Assembly (NCBI GenBank): GCA_030737875.1
Contig: CM060918.1
Span: 885,099,903 to 885,163,902, forward strand
Reading direction: 5' to 3'
Length of the DNA: 64,000 bases
Source of the DNA: Allium sativum
Taxonomy: Eukaryota; Streptophyta; Magnoliopsida; Asparagales; Amaryllidaceae
Position 1 is the stretch's first letter; every line of letters starts with the position of its first letter. The position numbers and the translations under genes were made by a program. The notes beneath the pieces are model-generated. The model saw nothing but the letters and a program-made list of their open reading frames with translations. It was not told the DNA's origin and did not search any database. Shown one piece after another: positions 22,801-34,600 of the stretch.

Positions 22801-25800
22801 TTCGAAATGAATTGAATTGAAAACGATTTCGAAATGAATTGAATTGAAAACGATTTCGAAATGAATTGAATTGAAAACGATTTCGAAATGAATTGAATTG
22901 AAAACGATTTCGAAAAGAATTGAATTGAAAACGATTTCGAAATGAATTGAATTGAAAACGATTTCGAAATGAATTGAATTGAAAATGATTTCAAATTGAA
23001 TCGAAATTGAATTGAAATGAATTCAAATTGAATTGAAATTTGAATTGAATAGAAATGAATTTTAAAACGAATTTGCAAAGAAGAATTCAATTTAGATTTG
23101 AATTGAAAAGAAAGTTGAAATAGCTTTTGAAACGATTTTAAAACTATTTATATAATTCGTTTTAAATAGAAATCGACGAAATATATATTATATATATTAT
23201 ATATATATAATATAATGGCCTGAATAGAACGCGCCGCGCCGCGGCAGTTCGTGAATTTCGACCATTTATTTCAAACGGGCATTACGGGAGATCCGACCGT
23301 CGGATTCTCCTAAAATCGGAACCGTTGGGTTCGTATCGAAAAGAGCTTTCTAATGAATGTTAGAAATTTGAAATCTAATGGTTGGATTTGGAGATACGTC
23401 CAAATCAAATTCGAAAAAGGTCGCTGTAAGTGCAGTTCGATGACCGTTGATGGAAATCGACTGTACAGGCCTTGATAAAATTATTAAAAATAGTAATAAT
23501 TTATGTAAAATCATAAGAAATGATTTAGAAAGAATTGGGATGAAAAACTCCATATTTGAAAAGATAAAAATAGATTTTTATCGAAATGAACTAGTTTTGA
23601 ACTAGAATTATAATTCTATTTATTTTTAAATAAATAAATTGAATTTAAAAAGGGTTTTAAAAATAACCAGAATATCCAATGATTGCATTGGAGTGGATTT
23701 GAATCGAAATTGTCTTCGGAATATTTCGATGTTGGAATTCGTGATTATACAGGTGTTGTTATGGAAATTTGAAAGATATATATTTATATCGTTATTTCCA
23801 ATACGACATTTGTTAGTCGTAGGATTTGATATTGAATATAAGCCGATATATTTTCTATTCAGAGCCTTGTATTGAATATCGAATGTGATTTGGGTTTGTC
23901 GTGAATGGTGTCTTCACTAACACTGTTTTTGAACCCAATTGAAAAATGATTAAATCTTTTTATTTAGATTTAATGAAAGGTACCAATTAAATAATATTTA
24001 ATTGGAATTGAATTGATATTGATTTTTGGGTTTATCGTGGACAGTGTTTTAAATAACACTTGTTCTTTAACCCGATAATTAATGGAATGATATTTTGGGT
24101 TTACCGTGAACCGTGTTTTAAATGACACTGATTCTTTAACCCAGTTAACGATTAAAACTAAGTGGAGTTTTAATGAATCTTTAATTAGATTGAAAAGATC
24201 GAAAATGGAGTATCACCAGTTTTGCTCCAGGCGATAGTTAAATCTTTAATTAGATTTGAACGTGAAATGGTAATTGAATTTACCGATAACACTGTGGTGT
24301 TAGATATGAAGTATTACTAGTTTTACTTCATGGGATGAATAGGTTGGGATTGGGAAATTAAAACAAATGATTACTTCGGTAAGGTTCGCTAATCCCGACT
24401 AGTTTGAATTGATATTCAAAAATGGATTAAAGAATAAATTCAAGGAATTTATCTTTGATAAAATTAATGGGAATCTTTCCCTATGAATGTGAAATTTAGA
24501 AACTAACTGTCGGTTAGCCAAGCAGAATGGTTTTCTGGATATTGATCTGATGTTGGTTTCGGCCTTCGGGGTTAATATTTGGGAAATTATTCTCTTGATT
24601 AATTTACGGTTAGTGACTAATGAATTGGAATGAGGCGTATGTTGTGTTTGTGTAACACTTTTATAATATATACGCGAGTCATTCGGAAAGACCGGGTTTA
24701 TCCCATTCTGAATAACTGATACGACGATAAGTCGAAGATGAAGACGATGGTCGAAGACCGGAGGTCTTCACGTCGTTTGGGTGATAATTGATGATCTTGA
24801 TTGGGCTGTACACCCAAGAAGATGGAAACAGTTAGTGATCGTCCAGACGTACTTGGAGATCGATGGATATGCGGGGTACTAGGTGCCTCCGGTTTCGTTC
24901 AGACCCAGAACGGACTTGTAAATGGATTGTGTGTCTGACATCGGATTTCATTCTGTGTGACTGATATCGGTTGCATAGGATGGTTTGCCTGTGTGGCATG
25001 CTAAGATGCAAATGATCAAGGCTTCTGTTGAAAAGCAAAGTCTTGTGGTGATGATCAAAGCACGGCCTTTGTGGCGTAGCTTTGTGTAACGTTTACCTCG
25101 CGTGTTTCACACCAGGTATGAACCAAAAACGGGAGACGGACCTCAGGGAGGGCATGCGTTTCCTTCTAGATAAAAAGTGGCGTCAGTGGTTTTACACGCC
25201 CTGACGAGTTTGACTTATGTGGTTGTTGCTGTTGCGAGGCGCCTCGGATTGATCGGTCGTTCTCGAACCGATGGAGCCATTCGTTGGCTCGTTTACGCCC
25301 CAAAGGGCGGGGGAACGCATGTTCAGGGTTTAAGTTTAATCCACATCGGTGGACCGGCCCTGTCGCTCCAAGGTCACTCGAGCTCTGACCTGAGACATGG
25401 GCTAGATTGTCTCGAATCGGTTGAGGACTATCTTTTGCCTCGGTTCATAGATGGAAATCCAATTTCCAAATACGTGACATTTGCGGTTTTAGTTGTAATC
25501 CTATATATGGAGACATAGTGGGATGGGGCGCTCATGCCGCCTATGATTGATACTTATGATTTGAAGTTGTTTTATACACTATGCACTTATAATAGTATCA
25601 AATGATTTGTTTTAAACGTATCAAGCATTCTTTGGCTGTTATAAGGGAAAACCCTATCCTCGGCTGCGTTGCATTGTGTGATGGGACCTGGGTCTTATAA
25701 CAGCTTCATTTTTCTTTATTTAGCATTGCGCTGTTTGTTTTATGCACTGGTATTCTTGGGAGGAAACCCGTTCCGTGTTATACGGCGTGGTCCCTTGATT

Positions 25801-26256
25801 TACCTAATGATTTAAAATAAAGATTAATAACTGTTTTAGTTCTCACACCAGTCACATGACTGACCTGGAGTTTATTGTTTTAACCTAAACTCTGGGTGCC
25901 CTTATTTTGACACGGGCAGCTAGTAGTTTCGGTTTTGCAGATTTTATTCACAGGATCCTGGTTCACAGCTGGAACGATATCTGGAAAGCTTTGTATCCGT
26001 ATATCTCATTCTAAGTTGTGTATTGTATTATTTTCCGCTGCGATGTATTTAAATGTAATTTAAATCTCTGATATTTCTGTGTAATATTCATTTATACTCT
26101 GTATATTCTTGTAATCTGATGCATTGTTGTAATATACAGTGAAATGTTCTTTTATATGCGTTCTGTTGTGGCTTGTTCTCAAACGATAGGGCGTTTCGAA
26201 CGGCCTGGATCAGTTTAGCGACTGGTTCGGACTGAGCGAAATTCCTTGCCGTCACA
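19857..26256 (+). mobile_element. Inner F1 element: 3' LTR (6400 bp)
   Basis: Nearly identical to 12529-18818. It is 110 bp longer, almost wholly because of four extra 27-bp minisatellite units. Leader donor GTGAGT starts at 21085. Its end, GCCGTCACA, is followed by the duplicated target GTAAT. Confidence 0.93.
22666..22991 (-). repeat. 27-bp minisatellite, 12 copies (3' LTR)
   Basis: Same unit as 15336-15552 but 12 copies instead of 8, a 108-bp change since the two LTRs were copied from one template. The antisense frame stays open through all copies; not called as a gene. Confidence 0.95.
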
Positions 26257-26261
26257 GTAAT

Positions 26262-28899
26262 TTGAAATGCGCGTTCAAATTCAATATATAGAGTTATATA
26301 TTGATTTTGACGGAAACTGATCGAAACAGTCGAATGGGCCTACGATACATATCCCATTGTGTTCGAAATGGGGGTAAAACGCTAGGGGCGACAGTCGGTG
26401 GGTTCAAATTGGGCTTCGATATAAAAAATTACTTTTTAGAATTTTAAAATAAAATAAAATATATAAAAATATATATTCTCTCACTCCCTCCTATTCTCTC
26501 TCCCACTCATTCTCAGATAAAAGAAAAGAAAAGAAAGAAGGACCGACGGAGCTTTCCATCGCGCATCCACCTGCGATCGACGCCGCCCTCCTCCGTGCCA
26601 GCCGCGCCGCCTAGCCTCACGCCCCCCTCTCCGCTCTCCTCCTCCGCCCCCTCTTCTTCTCCACCTCGCGCCCTCGCAAGTTCCGACGCAGCCCCCTTAG
26701 AAGCCCTAATCCGCACCCAAATCGAAGACCGATGCGACAGCACCTCCCCCTCCCCCTTCCGACTGCGACAACACCCCCCTCCACCGCACCCCTCAGCTCC
26801 TCTCCCTCCATGGAAAACAGTGAGTTCCTTCTCCACTTTCTATTTTAAATAACATCGTATTGTTTTAAAATCAGTTTTTCTATGGATAAAGTAAGGATTT
26901 TTATCAAAGAAGTCTATATTTTTATAGAAGAAAAGAAGTTTATATTTTTATATAAGAGATTAGCGAGGAAAGGTCGGATTTTTATAGTATAGAGATGGTA
27001 AAAATATGATTTTTATACTTGTAGCAAATTAAAATTTTGATCTTTATATAATAGAAGATATAAAAATATTATTTTTGCTTATGTAGAGTATTAAAAATAT
27101 AGTTTTATATTTTTAGAACAATAAAAATATAATTTTTATTTAATTAGAGTAATAAAAATATAATTTTTGTTTAAAATGAAGCGTCAAAAATGTATATGAA
27201 GAAGAAATAAAAATACGATTTTAGTTATTGAAATGAAGCAATAAAAAAATAATTTTTATTTGAACAGCGTGAAAAGGACTGCATGGGAATTGCAAACAAA
27301 TTCAGACAGTTCAGCAGTTCAAAAGCAAAGCACGGCGGAGTGGGACCCTCTGTGAGAACTCCTCACCTTTAATTTATTTCTAGTTTGAAATATATATACT
27401 AGGATGCAGACGGTGTTTAGTAGCACCCGACACCCGTCGTCCACAGACCATGGACGACTTGTATGCTTGTTTGTTCGATTTTGATGTGTAGTTGATTGTG
27501 TAATGTGATGTGAAATGAACTATATAATATTTTATAGTTGAAAATAGAATTTTTAACGTGCATTTAAAATAAATATTTATAAACAAATCGGAGATTTTTT
27601 TATATACCCTGATTTGATTGATATTGATTGGGACGATAAATTTTACACATCGCCCAACTACACAAATAAAATCTGTGTTTGATTGTTTGAAACCCCACAC
27701 GGGTATTGGGATGATATATGACATACACTAATCCCAATAATTAATTGTATGTCGATCAATTGATTGACAGATTGTTATGAGCGTTAAATATTTATATTTG
27801 ATGCTTATACAGTGTAGAATGCACTTTGGATTATGGTTGATTATTTGTCATTGTTGATATACATGTGTTGTAGAAAACCCATATAATCAACATTATATGG
27901 TAATTGATTGGGCCTCATTCCAGTTTTGAAAAAGAAATATTTGAAAAGAAATATTTGAAATAGAAATGTTTGAAAAAGAAATATTTGAAATAGAATATTT
28001 GAAAAAAGAAATATACGAAGCCATGTTGATTAGATTGACGCCATTTTGACGCGAACGATATTTATATCGATTTTATTCATTTTTCAATGAATATCGAAAG
28101 TGATTTCAAAATCTGATAAATTGAATAGAAATGAATTCGAATTAAATTGAAATGAATTGAAATTCGAATTAAATTGAAATCGTTTTGAAATTAAATTAAA
28201 ACGAATTTATATTGGAATATTCAATTTTGATTAGAAATTGAATATGATGTTGAAATCGTTTTGAAAACAAATTTAAAACGATTTATAAAATAAGTTTTAA
28301 AAAGGAAATCGAAGAAGTATATATTATATATATAATATAATGGCCTGAATAGAACGCGCCGCGCTGCGGCAGTTCGTGAATTTCGACCATTGACTTCGAA
28401 TGGATATTGCGGGAGATCCGACCGTCGGATTCTCCTAAAATTGGAACCGTTGGGTTCGTATCAAAAAGTGCTTTCTAACGAATATAAGAAATTAGAAATC
28501 TAACGGTTGGATTTGGAATTATGTCCAAATCAAATTTGGAAAAGGTCGTTGCAAGTGCCGTTCGATGGCCGTTGATGGAAATCGACTGTACGGGCCTTGA
28601 TAAAATTATTAAAAAAATCAATAATTTGTGTAAAATCATAAGAAGTGATTTGTGAAGAATTGGGATGAAAAACTCCATATTTGAAAAGATAAAAGTAGAT
28701 TTTTATCGAAATGAACTAGTTATGAACTAGAATAATAATTTATTTATTTTTTTAAAATAAATAAATTGGATTTGAAATGGTTTTGAAAATAACCAGAATT
28801 TCCAATAATTGAATTGGAATGGATTTGAATCGAAATTGTCTTCGGAATATTTCGATGTTGGATTTCGTGATGATACGGATATTGTTGTGGGAATTTGAA

Positions 28900-28935
<36 letters not shown>

Positions 28936-31278
28936 ATTTCCAATACGATATTTGTTAGTCGTAGAATTTGATATTGAGTATAAGCCAGTATATTTTCTAT
29001 TCAGAGCCTTGTATTTGATATCAAATGTGAATTGGGTTTGTCGTGAATGGTGTTTTCATTAACACTGTTCTTAAACCCAGTTGAGAAAAAAAAGATTAAA
29101 TCTTTTCATTTAGATTTATTGAAGTGTGCCAATTAAATAATATTTAATTGGAATTGAACTTGAATTGATTTTTGGGTTTATCGTGAACAGTGTTTTAAAT
29201 AACAGTTGTTCTTTAACCTGATAATTAATGGAATGTGATTTTGGGTTTATCGTGAACCGTGTTTTAAATGACACTGATTCTTTAACCCAGTTAAAGATTA
29301 AAATTATGTGGAGTTTTAATGAATCTTCAATTAGATTGAAAAGATCGAGAATGGAGTATCAACAGTTTTGCTCCAGGCGATAGTTATATCTTTAATTAGA
29401 TTTGAACGTGAAATGGTAATTGAATTTACCGATAACACCGTGGTGTTAGATATGAAGTATTACCAGTTTTACTTCATGGGATGAATAGGTTGGGATTGGG
29501 AAATAAATGATTACTTCGGTGTGGTTCGCTAATCCCGACTAGTTTGAATTTATATTCAAAGAAGATTAAAGAATAAATTTAAAGATTTTATCTTTGATAA
29601 AATTTATGGGGACCTTTCCCAAAGTATAAAAATATTTGAATAAAAGAATAGTCTGAATTGGAATGAAGCGTATGTTGTGTCTGTGTAACACTTGTTTATT
29701 ATATATGCGAGTTATTCAGAAAGACCGAATTTATCCCATTCTGAATAACTGTTTCAACGTGGTGCCGAAGATGAAGACGGTGGTCGAAGACCTGAGGTCT
29801 TCACGTCATTCGGACAATTACTGATGATCTTGATTGGGTCGTACACCCAAGAGGAGGGAATCAGTTGGTGATCGTCCAGACGTACTTGGAGATCGATGGA
29901 TATGCGAGGTACAAGGTGCCTCCGGTTTCGTTCAGACCCAGAACGGACTTGTAAATGGATGTGTGTCTGACATCGGATTTCATTCTGTGTGATTGATATC
30001 GGTTGCATAGCGTGAATTGCCTGTGTGGCATGCTAAGATTCAAATGATCAAGGCTTCTGTTGAAAAGCAGAGTCTTGTGGTTGATGATCAAGGCACAGCT
30101 TGTGTGGCATAGCTTTGTGTAGCGTTGATTCGCGAGCCTCATACCTCGGTTGTGAATCAAAAACGGGAGAAGGACTTCAGGGAGGTCATGCGTTTCCTTC
30201 TAGCTAGAAGTGGCGTCAGTGGTTTTACACGCCCTGACGAGTTTTACTTATGTGGTTGTTGCTGTTGCGAGGCGCCTCGGATATATCGGTGACTATGTGA
30301 AGCCGATGGAGTCAATCGTTGACTCATTGACACCCTCAAAGGGTGGGGAAACGCAGTGTTCAAGCATTTTAATCCACATCGGTGGACCGGCCCTGACGAT
30401 CCAAGGGACGATGCGTTCTGTTCCTGAGGGGCGGGCTAGAGCGTCTCGAATCGGTAGAGGACTATATTTTGCCTCGGTTCATAGATGGAAACCCAATTTC
30501 CAAATACGTGACTTTGCGATTTTGATTGTATAACCTATATATGGCGACATAGTGGTATGGGGCATTCATGCCGCCTATGATTGATACTTATGATTTGAAA
30601 TTGATTTCTTCACTTATAGCAATAATAAAAGATTTGTTTTAATGTATCAAGCATTCTTTGGCTATTATAAAGTAAAACCCTATCCTCTGGTTTGTGTTGC
30701 ATTGTGTGATGGGACCTGGGTCTTATAATAGCTTCATTTTTCTTTATTTAGCATCGCGCTGTTGTTTTATGCACTGGTGTTCTTGGGAGGAAACCCGTTC
30801 CATGTTATACGGCGTGGTCCCTTGATTTACCGAACTTTAAAATAAAGATTAATAACTGTTTTAGTTCTCACACCAGTCCCATGACTGAACTGGAGTTTAT
30901 TGTTTTAACCTAAACTCTGGGTGCCCTTATTGTGGCACGGGCATCTAGTAGTTTTGGTTTTGCATATTTATATTCACAGGATCCTGGTTTACAGCTGGAA
31001 CGATAGCCGGAAAGCTTTGTATCCGTATATCTCATTCAGTTGTATTTTGTATTATTTTCTGCTGCTTTGTAATGTATTGTAATCTCTGATATTTTACAAT
31101 GTGTAATATTTATTCATTACTATGTATATTCTTGTATTCTGATGGAATTGTTGTAATTAGCAATGAAATGTTCTGTCTGCATTCTATTTTGTCTTGTTCT
31201 CAAAACAATCAGGCGTTTCGAACGGTCTTGGTCGATTTAGCGACTGATTCGGATCGAGCGAAATTCATGGTCATTTCA
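26262..31278 (+). mobile_element. Outer F1 element: 3' LTR, second part
   Basis: Continues 11835-12528 after the inner insertion; the total is about 5.7 kb. Ends ...GGTCATTTCA, matching ...GGTCGTTTCA of the same element's 5' LTR. The next bases, TAACTAATGGTGAAG, are F2 LTR sequence (compare 55396), so this element inserted in F2. TAACT is the expected target duplication, but its other copy is not in the window. Confidence 0.9.
26461..26826 (+). promoter_or_regulatory. Putative promoter, leader and 5' splice site (outer 3' LTR)
   Basis: TATA-like ATATAAAAATATATA (26461 onward), a CT-rich stretch, then a GC-rich leader ending ACA|GTGAGTT at 26820. The layout equals the inner LTR's, but the leader is largely dissimilar apart from a GGAGC motif. 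Open frames on both strands through it are proline- or glycine/arginine-rich low complexity. Confidence 0.45.
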
Positions 31279-31366
31279 TAACTAATGGTGAAGCCTCCTA
31301 CTTCGAGCTCCTCCAAGTGAATCTGCAAATCCTGAAACACTTGACTGCCCATACAAATTTGGGCAC
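31279..31366 (-). mobile_element. F2 LTR piece 1
   Basis: Matches 55396-55483 in the other F2 LTR (TAACTAATGGTGAAG... to ...TTTGGGCAC). It is bounded on the left by the outer F1 element and on the right by the F1 solo LTR. Confidence 0.9.
31362..31366. other. Target-site duplication GGCAC (right copy 37822-37826)
   Basis: GGCAC flanks the solo LTR on both sides. The uninterrupted site is visible at 55479-55483 (TTGGGCACC). Confidence 0.95.
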
Positions 31367-32964
31367 TGTAACAACCCGTAAAATGCGAGCCAGTTTAAAA
31401 TTTTTATTTTGGCCATTTTAGCGAATTTTGAATATTCGAAATGAATTATTTTAAATAATATCGTCGAAAAATTTATTTTGAATAGAATTCGAACGTATAT
31501 ATTATATACGTCGTCGTTAGAATATATAATAATTATATATAATTATAAAAGGAATTGAAAATGGCGCGGTAGTTCGAAAATTCGATTTCTAATTTCAAAT
31601 GAATATACAGAATTCAATATAAGTCAGAATTGAACGAAACAAGAAATATTTGAATCTGTATAACTATATCTTTGTAACGAAGTTAACAAACTGGGATTTC
31701 ATCTTAGAAATGATAAGATATGTCCAGTTTAAAATTAGAAATAGTCGCTATGGAATTCAGGCCCTTAAAAATGGACATTTTGCAAACGACCTCGGATTTC
31801 GATGAAACCAGTTTTGTTGGGTCCGGGATGTAAAGTTATTGCTAGGTTTCAAGTTTCATAATTTTTCGAATCAATATGTGAGCGTGGCAAAGGAAAACGT
31901 GTTTTGACCATTTCAGTTGATTTTAATCGACTGGAAATTGGCCATTTTTCTAACGGTCTCAGAATTCGACGAAACTAGTTTTGTTAGGACCGTATCGTCA
32001 ATACGAAGCTAGAAAATATTTTTCTGGAATTTTTAAAGTTAGTATGTGACCCCGGTAATTTGAAATGTACGTTTAAAATTCAATATAATGATTTAAATGT
32101 AAATTAAACGGAAACTGATTCAAATGGTCAAATCAGCTTGCGATACATATCTCATTGTGTTCGGAATGGGGGTGAAACGCTATGGGCGACAGGCGGTGGG
32201 CCTCGTTTTGAGGTCGTATGAAAAAGTCAACTTTAGGTTGAATTAAATAATTAAATAATAATAAAATAAAATAAAATAAACACCCCCCCCCCTTTATCTT
32301 CTGCCCCCCCCCCCCCCCCCGTTCTTCAAACAGAAAAAAAAAAAAAGGGGAGGAGCTGTCGCTCCTCCACCTGAGGCCATCGCGGCCTGGCAACGCGCCG
32401 CCCAAGGCGTCGCGCATCCCTCTCCTCCTCGTCCTCCGTTCTCCTCTCTTCCCCTCCTCGTCGATGATCCGCAACCCCCGAAGCCCCTCGTTCGCGACCT
32501 CGTCCGCCGCCATCGCCATCAGCGAAGCCCCACCACCGCGCCTCCCTGAAACCCTAGAACGTCCGTAGCCAAGAAACCCCCCCCCCCCCGAATCGATCTC
32601 GAGCCCCCCTAAAACCTACCGCACCCCCTTTTGCTCCGACAGCCCCCCAGATCGACGTAAGAGCGCCTCCGAGCCCCTCCACTGTTAGCAGTTCCCCTCC
32701 CTCCTGCTGGTGAGTTTTTAAATTTTTTGTTTAATTAATTTTGTAGTTAATATAAACTGATTTTTATTAGGGTTTTAAAACTGATATTTTTAAAAGTAAT
32801 AAAGCTGAAAATGTTTAAAGGTTAAAACTGATATTTTTAAAAGAATAAAACTGAAAATGTTTAAAGGTTAAAACTGATATTTTTAAAAGTATTAAAAACT
32901 GATTTTAAAATGATTTATAAACTAATTTATGTTAAGATTTAAAATAGAAGGAGATTTGAACTTT

Positions 32965-33265
32965 AAGAAGTAAAAATCAGATTTTTAGATATTGAAAAAC
33001 GAAGTAAAAATTCGAATTTTTATATATTGAACTTCGATAGAAAATTCGAATTTTTATATATTGAACTTCGATAGAAAAATAGAATTTTTATATATTGAAC
33101 TTCGATAGAAAAATAGAATTTTTATATATTGAACTTCGATAGAAAAATAGAATTTTTATATATTGAACTTCGATAGAAAAATAGAATTTTTATATATTGA
33201 ACATCGAAGTAAAAATTCGATTTTTATATATTGAATAGCGAAGTAAAAATGTGATTTTTACGTAT
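32965..33265 (+). repeat. 35-36 bp hairpin tandem array (solo LTR)
   Basis: Monomers such as AAAAATAGAATTTTTATA plus TATTGAACTTCGATAG. The hairpin core differs from the inner LTR's (AAAAATTCGATTTTT), but each monomer is still an inverted repeat. Confidence 0.85.
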
Positions 33266-34351
33266 GTAGTGAAAGCAGCAACGAAGGTGACAAAAAGGCG
33301 AAACGACGAAGACTTCTGCAAAAGAAGAGCCGTGGAGCTAGGATAGCAATATGTGAGAACTTCTCACTCTTCAATTTAGATTTCTAGTTATATATATATA
33401 TACTAGGATGCAGACGGTGTTTAGTAGCACCCGACACAATCGTCCACAGACCATGGACTTGTTTGTTTGGCTGTTTGGTAATTGATTGCGATATTGGTTT
33501 GAATGTGGTTTGTGGTGTGAAAAATCGAATCGATAAATTGGTTAGGATTAGACGTGCGCCGTTATAAGGCGAAGGAGTAAGGCTAGGTTAGACCCTTACT
33601 CCAAATTTTGTGGTTTGCATAACGAAAGTGAATTTGATTGATGTGTGAATGGCGTGGGCCTTCACTAGACCGGGGATTAGGCTAGGCCTTGTCCCGTTTC
33701 TAGTATCGTGCTGTTATGCCGCCAAAATTTTCTAAAATAGGTTATAAAAATAAAAATATCATTTTATTAAATAAATGAATTGAATAGAAATTCATAGGTT
33801 GAAATAAAATGTTTTATCGTTAAAAATATAATTTTTAACGTGAATATGAAAATAGTGAAGTGAATAAATAAATATTCATTTACAAACCAGATGGTTTGTT
33901 TATATACACTTATTTGAATGACATTGATTGGGACGATAAATTTTACACATCGCCCAACTGCACAACTAAAATATGCGTTTGATTGTTTGAAACCCCACAC
34001 GGGTGTTAGGATGAAATTTGAAGTTCACTCATCCTGATTGATTAAATATGTCGATCGATTGATTGACATGCTGTTATAAGCGTTAGATATCTTTATTTGA
34101 TGCTTATACAGTGTAGTGCACTTTGGTTGATGGTTGATTATTTTTCAATGCTATTATATACATGTGTTGTATGAAAATCCATATAATTAATTTTATATGG
34201 TAATTGATTGGGCCTCATTCCAGTTTAGAAATAGAAATATTTGAAATAGAAATATTTGAAATAGAATATTTGAAAATAGAAATTTATGAAGCCGTGTTGA
34301 TTAGATTGACGCCATTTTGACGTGAACGATATTTATATCGATTTTAATCGA

Positions 34352-34600
34352 ATTCGAAATGAATTGAATTGAAAACGAATTCAAAGTGAATTGAATTGAA
34401 AACGATTTCGAAATGAATTGAATTGAAAACGAATTCAAAGTGAATTGAATTGAAAACGATTTCGAAATGAATTGAATTGAAAACGAATTCAAAGTGAATT
34501 GAATTGAAAACGATTTCGAAATGAATTGAATTGAAAACGAATTCAAAGTGAATTGAATTGAAAACGATTTCGAAATGAATTGAATTGAAAACGAATTCAA
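34352..34600 (-). repeat. 54-bp higher-order minisatellite (about 4.5 dimers)
   Basis: Two alternating 27-bp variants, one ending ACGATTTCG and one ACGAATTCAAAG, repeat as a 54-bp dimer. Two overlapping antisense frames stay open; both are simple-sequence shadows. Confidence 0.9.

Larger units (their letters stand above)
12529..26256 (+). mobile_element. Inner F1 element: complete non-autonomous giant-LTR retrotransposon (13.7 kb)
   Basis: Complete element: 5' LTR 12529-18818 (6290 bp), internal region 18819-19856 (1038 bp), 3' LTR 19857-26256 (6400 bp), TG...CA ends, PBS, PPT and a perfect 5-bp target duplication. LTRs make up about 92% of the element. No frame encodes a retroelement protein. 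By eye the LTRs differ at about 20 sites, plus four 27-bp repeat units and a few homopolymer lengths, so the insertion is young. It sits inside the 3' LTR of an older F1 element. It resembles the LARD class in lacking genes, but the LTR-to-internal ratio is far more extreme. Mobility must come from proteins supplied in trans. Confidence 0.93.

Noticed and set aside
22666..22991. CRISPR-like regular array
   Set aside because: Units are contiguous with no unique spacers, and the context is a plant retrotransposon.
26513..26852. Proline-, glycine- or arginine-rich frames in GC-rich leaders (also 20783-21061, 32133-32519, 5955-6161)
   Set aside because: Both strands are open at once, sequences are low complexity and not shared between LTR copies; better explained as untranslated leader composition.
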